The translations under genes and the position numbers were made by a program. A model generated the notes under the pieces. It was given only the letters and a program-made list of their open reading frames with translations, had not been told where the DNA came from and ran no database searches. Below are positions 53,676-63,200 of a stretch of 64,000 nucleotides of DNA, in pieces. The stretch lies in the NCBI GenBank assembly GCA_944376905.1, contig CALWEA010000004.1, positions 45,156 to 109,155 on the forward strand. Direction: 5' to 3'. Position 1 is the stretch's first letter. Each line of letters opens with the position of its first letter. Source of the DNA: an uncultured Clostridia bacterium (lineage in GTDB: Bacteria > Bacillota > Clostridia > Christensenellales > UBA1242).

Positions 53676-54515
53676 TTATCCTTTATTAATAACTTTTTCA
53701 AATGGTCCAACAACAATATTTTTGTTAACTTTACTATTACATATATATGAATTTTTCAATATACAATTTTCGCCAATAACACTATCAATTATTTTATTTC
53801 CGCTTTCCAAAAAAGTATATTTACCAATATAAGTTCTACCCTGAATTATATTATTTGGTTCAATAACAACCCCACTTTCAATTATAACATCTGCATCTAT
53901 AAAAGTTGATATTAAATCTTTAATAAAAACGCCATTATACAAATGATATGTTAAAATTCTATATTGTATAATTTGAGAAATTTTTTCAGTTGCAATTAAA
54001 TCATCAGCAACTTCAAAATCACTTTCATTAAAAGAAACTATCATTTTATTTTTAATAGAAGATATATTTTTTATATATTCAGTATTAAAAACATATCCTC
54101 GACTTAAATTAAGAACATTACAATCTTTTGCTCTAACATAAGTTAAAATTTCTTTAATAGTTTCCTTTGTTATAAGAGGCGTATCACTAAAAAGAACCAT
54201 AGTATATTTTTTATCTGTCAATAAAGGTTTAATAATGTTAACTATATCACTTTCTGGCGTTGCAATTGCAGTTGAGATTGGATAACTATCACAAGCCAAC
54301 TCCAACCATTTCCACATCTTTTTTCCACAAATTTCCAATTCATAGGGTTTGAGAATAGATTTAAAATTTGGATTTTTATATAACAAAATTATAACAGCAA
54401 CATCGTCATCAAATTTTGAATCACTTAATTTTTCAAGATTTGTTTCAGTTTTCAATTCAAATTCAATTTCCAATTCGTCTTTTTCATTTTTTATTTCACT
54501 TTCAACATCTATCAT
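53676..54515 (-). CDS. Degenerate GlmU-like protein
   Basis: The 279-residue protein looks like a reduced relative of GlmU, the bifunctional GlcNAc-1-phosphate uridyltransferase/acetyltransferase. The middle (MVLFSDTPLITKETIKEIL) matches the nucleotidyltransferase domain, and the C-terminus (VVIEPNNIIQGRTYIG, IGENCILKNSYICNSKVN) is the start of a left-handed beta-helix as in GlmU. The N-terminal nucleotide-binding loop (LAAGxGTRM) is absent, replaced by VAVIILLYKNPNFKSILK, and most of the acetyltransferase helix is missing (GlmU is about 455 residues). It is therefore unlikely to be an active uridyltransferase. The ATG at 54515, with GGAGGG upstream, is chosen over the longer frame. Position before pth and mfd supports descent from glmU. 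Confidence 0.75.
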   Translation of the reverse strand: MIDVESEIKNEKDELEIEFELKTETNLEKLSDSKFDDDVAVIILLYKNPNFKSILKPYELEICGKKMWKWLELACDSYPISTAIATPESDIVNIIKPLLTDKKYTMVLFSDTPLITKETIKEILTYVRAKDCNVLNLSRGYVFNTEYIKNISSIKNKMIVSFNESDFEVADDLIATEKISQIIQYRILTYHLYNGVFIKDLISTFIDADVIIESGVVIEPNNIIQGRTYIGKYTFLESGNKIIDSVIGENCILKNSYICNSKVNKNIVVGPFEKVINKG

Positions 54516-54707
54516 AATTCCCTCCACTCCAAATAAACAAAAGGTTAAAAACAATTTCACATTATTTATTATTACTTTTAATAAAAAACCATAAAATCAC
54601 TATAAATGACAAACAATTTACAAATTTTCTTAATTTTTAACCATAATTAACAATTAATTATACTATTTAATTCAATATTTTTCAAGGATATTTACACGAA
54701 TTAAAAA

Positions 54708-55835
54708 TTATTTTTTCTTTGTTTCCTTACAAATTTTTAAAGCTTTTTCATATGCCTTATCAAATCCAACTTGTTCTTTCTCAGCAATAACCGAAGCCAT
54801 TGCATAAGTATTTATATTTTTTTTAAGTGTAACATCTTCACAATTTGTTAACCAATATCCCCAAAAAGCTTTAGAGTTTGATTTTAAAATATCAAAAGAA
54901 GTGTAAAGTTTGTTCACATACTCTTTTTGTGAATCATTTAAATCACTATTTTTTAAGTAACCCCATAAAAACTCAAACATTTTCTCTTTTTCTTCATTTG
55001 GGAAACTATAATACAAAAATAATTTATCAGCCTCATTCAAATATTCATTTATATCTATTTTCTTAAAAATTTTATCATCAATAGAAATTTGTTTTCTTAA
55101 TAATTTCTTAACTAATATATTTCCATTAACAGTATCAACCAACGACATCAATTGTGTAAAAACTAAAAAGGCAAGAGGAATCAAAACAAATATAATAATA
55201 CCCCAAGGTGTTGAAACAAAATTAATAAACCAAGTTAAGCCAGCAACATCATCACAATACTCCGCAACAACATAATCTTCACGAATTAAAACCTTGTCTG
55301 CCGAGTTATTACTATCCCCCTTTGTTTGAAAAAATTTTGTTCCATATTCATCAACATAAATACCAATAATTCTATGAAATATTAATTTTTCTCCTTTTTC
55401 AATAACCTCATTTTGAGTTATTCTCGCCTCATTTAAAATATCTTTTTCAAGTTGTTTATCTGAAGATAATTCAGGAGGAACATAGGAATCAATAATATCA
55501 GTTATTTCTGTTTTAGTTAATTTAACATCAGCAGGGTCGGAATATTTATAAAATACTATAATATCATCTTTTTTTAATTTTTGAATATTGACTTTTTTTA
55601 TTATAACCTTTTCCCCTATATTAAAACCGCCATCTATCATGCTACCAGATTGTATAACAGCAACAGAATACCCAAAAATTGATATCATACGATTTTTTGT
55701 TTGTCCAACATATAAAAATATGATAAAGATAATAGCAACAACAATAATAACATAAAAGATAACATTAAAAATTAAACTCAAACATTTTGTTGTTGAAGTT
55801 TTGTTTTTGACATTATTAACCTTTTGTTTATTCAT
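54708..55835 (-). CDS. SipW/ER-type signal peptidase I, copy 1
   Basis: Membrane signal peptidase of the Ser/His type (family S26B, like Bacillus SipW and eukaryotic Sec11), which cleaves a specialised set of exported proteins. The 375-residue protein has an N-terminal helix (about 20-43), Box B SGSM with Ser65, Box D FHRIIG with His154 in place of the Lys of ordinary bacterial signal peptidases, Box E GDSNNSADK with Asp174, and a second helix (about 207-230). Beyond it is a cytoplasmic tail of about 145 residues not found in short SipW proteins. AAAAGGA lies six bases before the ATG. The adjacent 56297-57397 gene is a paralogue. Probable substrates are the export-module proteins in this window (inference). 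Confidence 0.9.
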   Translation of the reverse strand: MNKQKVNNVKNKTSTTKCLSLIFNVIFYVIIVVAIIFIIFLYVGQTKNRMISIFGYSVAVIQSGSMIDGGFNIGEKVIIKKVNIQKLKKDDIIVFYKYSDPADVKLTKTEITDIIDSYVPPELSSDKQLEKDILNEARITQNEVIEKGEKLIFHRIIGIYVDEYGTKFFQTKGDSNNSADKVLIREDYVVAEYCDDVAGLTWFINFVSTPWGIIIFVLIPLAFLVFTQLMSLVDTVNGNILVKKLLRKQISIDDKIFKKIDINEYLNEADKLFLYYSFPNEEKEKMFEFLWGYLKNSDLNDSQKEYVNKLYTSFDILKSNSKAFWGYWLTNCEDVTLKKNINTYAMASVIAEKEQVGFDKAYEKALKICKETKKK

Positions 55836-56169
55836 ATATATCCTTTTTGTTTTTTTAATTTAAAATAAAAATTTTACAATCATAAAAAATTTATTGTTTA
55901 CATATTATACACTATATTTTTTTAATTGACGTTATTTTTTTAAAACATTTTAAAAATTTTTTCTTTTTTTTAACAAAACATATTATCTAATAACAAATTC
56001 TTTATTTGTTTTAATTCAAAAATTTTTTGTTAAATATAATATTATTACCTAATATTTTATTAATTTATAACTTTTAAGTTATAGAGTTTTTATTTATAAT
56101 TTTTTGTTTATAAGTTTTAAGTCTTTAATTTTTTTTTAAAATAAATACTTCTATTTTAAACATAAAAAT

Positions 56170-56225
56170 AAAAAAGAACATATCTTTTGCCCCTATTTAA
56201 AGAACATATATTTTTGTTCCTTTTT
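56170..56225 (-). terminator. Terminator after signal peptidase copy 2
   Basis: On the minus strand AAAAAGGAACA pairs with TGTTCTTTTTT (one G-U pair) across a 34-base loop that can form a smaller hairpin, followed by a T-rich tail, about 70 bp after the stop. The rest of 55836-56296 is AT-rich. Confidence 0.5.
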
Positions 56226-56296
56226 AATGTAAAATTTATATTAAAAATTAAATTTAAAATTTTTTTAATTTACAAAATTATTTTTATATATTTTTA

Positions 56297-57397
56297 TTAT
56301 GTTTTCTTTTTAGATTTTGATTGTGAAGCCAAATAAACTTTTTTAGTTGAATTTTCCCTATCCCATTCTTGCCATAATTTTTCTATTTTATTTTTAGTTC
56401 CATGAGTTTTAGCATTTTGTATCCAAAATCTCCAATAATAACTAGGATTATCATTAAAATTTTCAGTTACATAATTAATTGTTGAATACATTTTTTGTTC
56501 TTTTGCATTGCCAAACTTCAAGTATTCCCACAAAAATTTTGCAACCTCCGCCCTATCTTCTAACGAAGAGTTGGCGTAAAACTGAATTTTGTCAAGTTTT
56601 TCCATTTCTATCCCAATGTTAGCCTCTATACTTTCTTCTGAATCAAATCTAATTTCACGTCTTAAAACTTTTCTTTCAATACTCAATTTACTAATTTGTT
56701 CAATGATTGACAAAAGCATAAAGAAAATTAAAATTGACAACGGAACAACAACCAAAACAATCATACCAGTTGAAGATGCTATAAAAGAGAAAACGGACCT
56801 AATCCACTGTGGAGTTGTTGAATATTCCCCAACAATATAATCCCCGCAAAAAATATTGTCTAATGATGAATTAGAATCACCTTGTGTTTGAAAATACAAA
56901 ACACCTGCCTTATCTGTATAAATTTTAATTATTCTGTGAAAATAAACAGGCGTATTTTGCTGACGAACCTCATCTAAACTCAACCTGTTATGTTGGTCTT
57001 CAATAGATGGTGTTGGAAAGTTGTAGTCTGTTGCTTCACCCGTATCACGATTATAGGATTGAACTAATGTTAAATTATTAACAGATATAGATGCCGGTTT
57101 ATAGTAGAATGCAACAATATCCCCACAACGAAGATTTTCCACCTTTTCATTATGAAGAAAAACTATATCTCCTTCATTAAATCCACCTGCAGTCATACTT
57201 CCAGAAGAAACACATGCAATAGAAACACCAAAAAGACTAGGAACTTTATTTTCTTGTTTTTGAGTGTATATAATTAAACAACAAAATAAAGAAATAATTA
57301 TTATTGGATAAAAAAGAATATCTCCAATAATTCCAACAATTGTATAAAAATTATGTTTTTTTTGAGCATACTGCCCTTTTTCATATTTAATAGACAT
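56297..57397 (-). CDS. SipW/ER-type signal peptidase I, copy 2
   Basis: Paralogue of the preceding entry with the same plan in 366 residues: first helix (about 22-44), SGSM with Ser67, FHRIIK with His154, GDSNSSLD with Asp174, second helix (about 208-230) and a cytoplasmic tail of about 135 residues. The two tails are related (both contain an EFLWGYLK / KFLWEYLK-like segment and a WxxW-type stretch), so the tail is a real module rather than chance extension. The start has GGGAG almost touching the ATG, and the promoter is so close that the mRNA is probably leaderless. It is transcribed separately from copy 1 because a terminator lies between them. Substrates are not known. Confidence 0.9.
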   Translation of the reverse strand: MSIKYEKGQYAQKKHNFYTIVGIIGDILFYPIIIISLFCCLIIYTQKQENKVPSLFGVSIACVSSGSMTAGGFNEGDIVFLHNEKVENLRCGDIVAFYYKPASISVNNLTLVQSYNRDTGEATDYNFPTPSIEDQHNRLSLDEVRQQNTPVYFHRIIKIYTDKAGVLYFQTQGDSNSSLDNIFCGDYIVGEYSTTPQWIRSVFSFIASSTGMIVLVVVPLSILIFFMLLSIIEQISKLSIERKVLRREIRFDSEESIEANIGIEMEKLDKIQFYANSSLEDRAEVAKFLWEYLKFGNAKEQKMYSTINYVTENFNDNPSYYWRFWIQNAKTHGTKNKIEKLWQEWDRENSTKKVYLASQSKSKKKT

Positions 57398-57403
57398 ACT
57401 CCC

Positions 57404-57432
57404 ATTATTACAAAATTAAATTAATTTGTAAA
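57404..57432 (-). promoter_or_regulatory. Promoter of signal peptidase copy 2, probably leaderless
   Basis: TTTACA at 57427-57432, a 17-base spacer and AATAAT at 57404-57409, six bases before the ATG at 57397. Both hexamers match 5 of 6 positions. Confidence 0.45.
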
Positions 57433-57796
57433 GTAAAATTATTAATACATGCAATATTTTTTATAAATTTATTAATTTACATATAATTTATTATAAACTT
57501 TGTTTTTTATTTTATTAATTAATTTTTTTATGTTTATTTATTTAATTTATATTTTTTTGTAACAATTTATTAATTTTTATTTAATTTTTAAATGCAGTAT
57601 AAAAATTTCTTATTTATAATTTTTTTAAATAAATTTATCAATATATATTTTTTTTGATTTTAACTTAACAAATTAATTACTATTGAAAGTAGTGTTTAAA
57701 CAATATTTTTTTAATTAATTATTAAAATTTATTAAAATTACCACCAATACACAAAACAACGAATAGTTTTTATAATAAAATACAAAAAATTTTTAC

Positions 57797-57882
57797 AAGG
57801 TTAAACCTTTTTGAAACTAGCATAATAAAATAAAAGAACTCTACACATAAGAGTAAAATTCTTTTTATATTAGTTTCAAAAA
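57797..57882. repeat. Nested inverted-repeat structure in the divergent intergenic region
   Basis: A perfect 12-bp inverted repeat (TTTTTGAAACTA at 57808-57819 with its complement at 57871-57882) encloses a second stem (AAAAGAA / TTCTTTT) and a tip pairing (CTCT / AGAG). A small hairpin AAGGT-TAA-ACCTT (57797-57809) abuts and partly overlaps it. It lies in the 667-bp gap between signal peptidase copy 2 and the 58065 gene. No T-run follows, so it may be a structured RNA or protein-binding site. The rest of this gap is AT-rich, with a possible extended -10 (TGC-TACAAT, about 57988-57996) reading towards 58065. Confidence 0.5.
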
Positions 57883-58064
57883 TAACGGCCTAATAATAAT
57901 ATTTTTTTATTAATTTTTACAAAATATTAAAAATTTTTATATTTTTGAACAAAAGTCTTTAAATTTACTAGCATTTTAATTTACTTTATGCTACAATATT
58001 CTACGATTATATAGCGTAAAACTATATTGACTTTTAAATATAAAAATAAAAATAGAGGTTGTAT

Positions 58065-58358
58065 ATGAAATCTGATAGTTTGGAAAATTGTTATTTGGAA
58101 TTAATTAAAAAGTATCCTTTTTTAAAAAACTTTATAGAAAAAGATAACAAACAAACATTAACATCACCAACATCACCAGAAACCAACGAATTTGAAAATA
58201 AAATATTAAGTCTTAGTAATAATGAATTTAAAACCAATAATCAACATTTTTCTAAAGAAAACGATTTCAAACAACGTTGTTTGGTAAGTTTATTATTAAA
58301 ACACGAAATAACCGAAAAATCATCTAATAATAATCAAGACATTTCATTAACATTATAA
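58065..58358 (+). CDS. Small hypothetical protein
   Basis: Unrecognised 97-residue soluble protein. GAGG lies six to seven bases before the ATG at 58065 (the frame also has a TTG six bases upstream). The first third is predicted helical (SLENCYLELIKKYPFLKNFIEK), the middle is Ser/Thr/Asn/Pro-rich and probably disordered, and a second helix contains RCLVSLLLKHEI. No signal peptide or transmembrane segment. It is followed by a clear terminator, which supports a real transcription unit. Plus-strand orientation and divergence from signal peptidase copy 2 separate it from the minus-strand operons. Function unknown. Confidence 0.6.
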   Translation: MKSDSLENCYLELIKKYPFLKNFIEKDNKQTLTSPTSPETNEFENKILSLSNNEFKTNNQHFSKENDFKQRCLVSLLLKHEITEKSSNNNQDISLTL

Positions 58359-58398
58359 AAAATGGATATGTGTAAGTTTAAAATATAAAAAAACTTTA

Positions 58399-58429
58399 AA
58401 AACTAGCCTTAAACTAGTTTTATTTTTTT
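58399..58429 (+). terminator. Terminator after the 58065 gene
   Basis: AAAACTAG pairs with CTAGTTTT around a 7-base loop, followed by ATTTTTTT. Confidence 0.8.
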
Positions 58430-58459
58430 ATAAAATAAGCAAAAAATTTTTTTAAAAAA

Positions 58460-58487
58460 TTGATTTTTTTTTATTTGGATTTATAAT
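58460..58487 (+). promoter_or_regulatory. Promoter of the epimerase gene
   Basis: TTGATT at 58460-58465, a 16-base spacer and a perfect TATAAT at 58482-58487. AAAGGAG follows before the ATG at 58515. Confidence 0.7.
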
Positions 58488-58514
58488 ATTGAGATATAAA
58501 AGGAGATTATAAAA

Positions 58515-59639
58515 ATGCAAGAAAAATATATAATTACAGGCGCAACTGGTTTGGTTGGAAATAATTTAGTAAGGAAATTAAATAAAAAACATGCAGATTT
58601 AACCTTAATAGTTTTGCCCGAAGAAAATATTTCTTACTTGCCACAAACACCGAACATTACCATAAAATATGGCAATGTTTTAGATAAAGATTTTTTAAAA
58701 AAAGAAATTCAACCTGATTCAATTGTCATTCATGTTGCAGGCATTGTCGACATTTCAAGCGCAAACAAAGATATGGTTTATAAAGTTAATGTTGAAGGAA
58801 CAAAGAATATTTGTGATATATGTTTGCAAAATAAAGTAAAAAAACTTATCTACACCAGTTCTGTTCATGCAATTAAACCTTTAACAAAACACAAAGAAAT
58901 GAGTGAACCAAATAAATTTAATCCCGATGAGATAATTGGTGATTATGCGAAAAGTAAAGCAATAGCAACTAATTATGTATTTGAATGTATTGACAAAGGA
59001 TTGAATGCAACAGTTGTTTATCCCTCTGGCATTATTGGTCCTAATGATTATAAAGTTTCTAACACCGCTCAACTAATTTTGGATATAGCCAATAAAAAAA
59101 TTAAAGCAAGAGTTAATGGCGGTTATAACTTTGTTGACGTTAGAGATGTTTGTAATGGCATACTTCTGGCTTGTGAAAAAGGAAAAAATGAAGGTTATAT
59201 TTTAAGTGGTGAAAAAATAAGTATAGATGGAATTTTTGAATGTATTGATAAGTTTTTAGGAAGAAAAAAATGGACTCCTAAAATTGCAACTTGGTTTGTT
59301 AAAATGTTCGCATCGTTAGCGGAAAGATATTATACTAAACGAAACAAAAAACCACTTTTTACAAAATATTCACTTTACACAATAACTTCAAACTGCAATT
59401 TTTCAAATAAAAAAGCAAAAAAAGAACTAGGATATAATCCAAGAAATATTAAAACTAGTATTATAAATACTCTTGTTTGGTTTTATAAAAAGAAACCAGA
59501 ACTTTTAGAAGAAGAAACAAAACTAATTATTAAAACCAAATTAAGTAAGTTAACTAAACCTAAAAAATTTTTAGCAATTATACCACTAAACAAAAAATCT
59601 AAAAATAAATTAACGCAAATAGATGAAGATGATGTTTAA
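58515..59639 (+). CDS. NAD(P)-dependent epimerase/dehydratase (extended SDR)
   Basis: Oxidoreductase of the extended short-chain dehydrogenase family, of the kind that includes nucleotide-sugar epimerases and dihydroflavonol 4-reductase-like enzymes. The 374-residue protein starts with the Rossmann motif TGATGLVGNNLV (GxxGxxG, residues 8-15), keeps VIHVAGIVD, TSSVHAI with the catalytic Ser, and the YAKSK active-site pair near residue 143. The PSGIIGPNDY and FVDVRDVCNGI segments are also typical. The C-terminal 70 residues are basic and variable. The substrate cannot be assigned from sequence. It has its own promoter and ribosome binding site and no obvious pathway partners nearby. Confidence 0.9.
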   Translation: MQEKYIITGATGLVGNNLVRKLNKKHADLTLIVLPEENISYLPQTPNITIKYGNVLDKDFLKKEIQPDSIVIHVAGIVDISSANKDMVYKVNVEGTKNICDICLQNKVKKLIYTSSVHAIKPLTKHKEMSEPNKFNPDEIIGDYAKSKAIATNYVFECIDKGLNATVVYPSGIIGPNDYKVSNTAQLILDIANKKIKARVNGGYNFVDVRDVCNGILLACEKGKNEGYILSGEKISIDGIFECIDKFLGRKKWTPKIATWFVKMFASLAERYYTKRNKKPLFTKYSLYTITSNCNFSNKKAKKELGYNPRNIKTSIINTLVWFYKKKPELLEEETKLIIKTKLSKLTKPKKFLAIIPLNKKSKNKLTQIDEDDV

Positions 59640-60138
59640 TTATTTTTATTTTTTTGAACATTTTTAATTTTTTTAAATTATTACTTTACCTATAATTAAA
59701 TGTAAAATATTTTTTTAAAAAAATTAATTAACAAAATTAATAAAAAATTAATTAACAAATTTAAATAATAAAAAATCTTAAACAGTTTAAATATTAAAAT
59801 AAATTAAAAGTATTTAATAATTTTTATTAAAAATAAAAGTATAAATATGATATAATTATATCAAATAATTAGACAACATTAATTATAATAAACTAATATA
59901 AAATTTTAATTTTTTAAATAAAATAAAAAATTTTAAAATAAATTAATAAATATTTTATTTTAATATTAAAAACTGTTAAATATTAAATTTTATTTTAATA
60001 AATATATAAATATAAAAAAGAATTAAAAAATATTAAAGAATATTTAAAAAATATTAAAAAAAATTAAAATATAATAAAAAGAATTAAAATATATTATTAA
60101 AAATATTTAATATTATTAAAAAGTAATTAGATATAATA
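59640..60138. other. Low-complexity A/T spacer
   Basis: About 500 bp made almost only of A and T. It includes a 16-bp palindrome TGATATAATTATATCA at 59848-59863, which in such sequence may be chance. No gene or RNA supported. Confidence 0.6.
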
Positions 60139-60173
60139 AAAAAACATTTGCAATTTTTATGCAAATGTTTTTT
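60139..60173. terminator. Bidirectional terminator after the 60275 gene
   Basis: AAAAAACATTTGCA and its complement form a perfect 14-bp stem around ATTTTTA; A-run and T-run arms make it functional in both directions. It lies about 100 bp beyond the stop of the minus-strand repeat protein. Confidence 0.8.
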
Positions 60174-60274
60174 GTTTATTAAGTAAACAATAAATATAAA
60201 ATATAGTTTTGTTCGTTGTTACAATAATAACCAAACAAATAAATATTAAACAATCTATTATATTATCAATCAAC

Positions 60275-63200
60275 TTAAACAACCAGTTGATTATAATACC
60301 CACTTTCTGCACAATTAAATTTTAAATTGTTTAATCTATTCATCATGTCTGTATAATAGGTTAAATTTTCAACCAACTTTAACCCACTACCACTCGTTTG
60401 AACTGAAATAGAATTATTATTTAAAAGCCCCAATTCAGCATAAACACCTGTTATTTCATTTGTATTAGAATAAATTGTCAAATTAATATCATTAACATTA
60501 ACATTTTCAGTTACATACGCACCATCTAAAAGAACATTATAAGATTTTTCATCGCCATTATTTGAATAAACAAAATTTTTCAGCCATTTTTCATATGTAC
60601 AATCAGTTGGAGGTTCTGCTTTATTAATTTGGTTTATAATAATATCGTGGATTGAATCTTTCCAACCAATTGCATACTGAACAATTTTCAAAATGGATTC
60701 AACACTACCTGACACTTCATTCAAAGAAGCAAAGCCTTGATTTTGAATCGCACCATAAACTTGTGTTGGATTAAAACCATTATACCATTTACCAATTTTT
60801 AAATCAGCGACTCTTTTTATAAATATTTTTCCATCAAAAATATCTATATAAGTTTTATGGTTTGACGCTCCCCAAATAGTTGGTTTAGAACTATCAGGGC
60901 TAATAAAATTAATAAGAACTGTACTATCAGGTAAATTTGTTAAATTAGCAGAAATTGCAATCTTATTATCAATTAAATTTTTAACAATTAACAATTCAAC
61001 GTCAACACTAAAAGCATTATCTAAACCTATAATACTCAAACCAATAGTTCCTTTAAATTTAATTTCTTCTCGGTTTTCTATTGTTGTTTTTGTTTCCAAT
61101 GCCAAGCCACCTAATTCACTAATGTCCAAATAGGAAACATTTGCTTTTTGAACTGGTGTATAAATTTTGGTAAAATCTGAATAAATAGAAATATCAAAAT
61201 TTGCAAATTTAACGTTTTTAACTATTAAAGACGATAATGAACTTTCACCATTTGTAAAAATAATTTCTTGATTACCATTTAGAATTATAGTCAAAGTGTT
61301 GCTATTTAATTTTATATTTTTAATAAGGTCTAATTTAAAAACATTTTGAGAGCCATATTCTGGCAACATATTTTGTATTTCATCCATATTAAGTTCGCCT
61401 GTATTAATATTAATCATTTTTAAAATTTCACTTAAATCAACATCAACAAATATTTTAACAACCTGAATTATCTCTTCAATACTTGATAATTTTATGGTTA
61501 AATATTTATCGTTAACTTTAATATAAATTTGTTGATTTTCTAACAACACTTCAATATTATAGTTTTGAACAGTTTCTTTGCCATTTTTATCTATTTTGTT
61601 TTCTTGTAAGACGGTTTTTAAAGACATTGTAAAATTTTGTAAGTTAGTTAAATCAATCGCTATTTCTGCATCAAAATATTTTTCACCAACTTTAACAACA
61701 ATATCTGCCCCAAAATTTTTTGTTATATTATATTTATCAATAATGTTGTATAAGAAATTGTAGACATTTACATAATTTTGATAATCGGCAACATTAATAT
61801 TTACAAAATTTGGATTTAATGGTTTGAAATCAAACTCTAAAACCAATTTGTTTTGAATTGAAGACACTGTTTTGTTATCATTCGCATCGTAAACGTCGGT
61901 TTGCTTAGTTGAATTATCAATATTAAAACTAATAACTCCTGAACCTAAAAACTGTTTTAATAAATTTAATTCAATATTAAAATCATTTAAAATGTTTATT
62001 TTTAAAACATTATTTTCAACTGCAATTCTGTTTATTTTATTTAGAACATCTTGCAAATCTTTATTTGTCAGATTAGTATTATTAAATTCATTAAATATTT
62101 CTTTAAAATTCAATGTTAAAACATTATTAAGTATTTCAACAATATCATCAATTTTACTTAAATCAAGATTTAATTTAAGTAGTGAATTTAATTTATTAAG
62201 CAAATCAGGAATTTCATTTACATTTAAACTTAATTTAAACTCATCGGCGCTAACATAAATATTAGTACCAATAATATTAATATAAATATCTAACCCTAAA
62301 ATATGTGAAGAGAATTGTGCAACTAATTGACTTTTACTTACATCTAAACCAAAATCAATAATAAATTCTTGATTAGAAATATTTAAAACAAAATTTCCAG
62401 TTAATGTTTTGTTAATTAAAAATTCATTAACATAATATCCTAAGTCCAACAAACCGGTGACATCTATAAACTCAATATTTGGCAAAACAACTTCTTTAAA
62501 ATCACAAAAATCAAAATTTAAATTTATATAGTCATTACAATTGTATAATTTAACAATTAAACTATCAAGCCATGAATTTTTGTTAAGATTTAAAACAAAT
62601 TCAATATTTCCATTATTAACTAAATTGATAATATTATTTATATTGTTTTGCCCAACAACCCCATTTAAATTATTTAACCAATTTATAATCCATTCATCAA
62701 ATTTATTTCCTGTTATTGTTGATATCGAATTTACAAAATTATTAATTGAAAAACTTAATTGATAAGCATTTAGATTGATTGTTTGTAAAATTGAAGTTTT
62801 AAGAATTTTCAAAATTTCTTCTATTTTTTTACTATCAATCTTTTGCATTGATGAAATGTCCAAGTTTTTTAACGTTTCAACAAAAGTTGTTTTTAAATTG
62901 TTTAGACAATTATTAATTTGTGAATAGAGTTCATCTATATATGGCAACAAATTGTTTATAATTGTATAAATATACTGAACATCAAAATCAATATATTGGT
63001 TAATCAAATTAAGTATTTCTTCTGTATCTTTAAGGTTTATATTGAGATTGATTTTATTATCAATAGATAAGTAAATTTTTTCATTTATGTAATAAATATA
63101 AACTGGAGTATTATCTATTAAAGTTTCAATTTTATAAGCACTATTTTTAATATCCATTGTAATTGTCATTGTAAATTCTTTTTGGTTTATATCTAAATTT

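Noticed and set aside
59848..59863. 16-bp palindrome TGATATAATTATATCA as an operator
   Set aside because: It lies in sequence that is almost pure A/T, where such palindromes arise by chance, and is not placed near a promoter.
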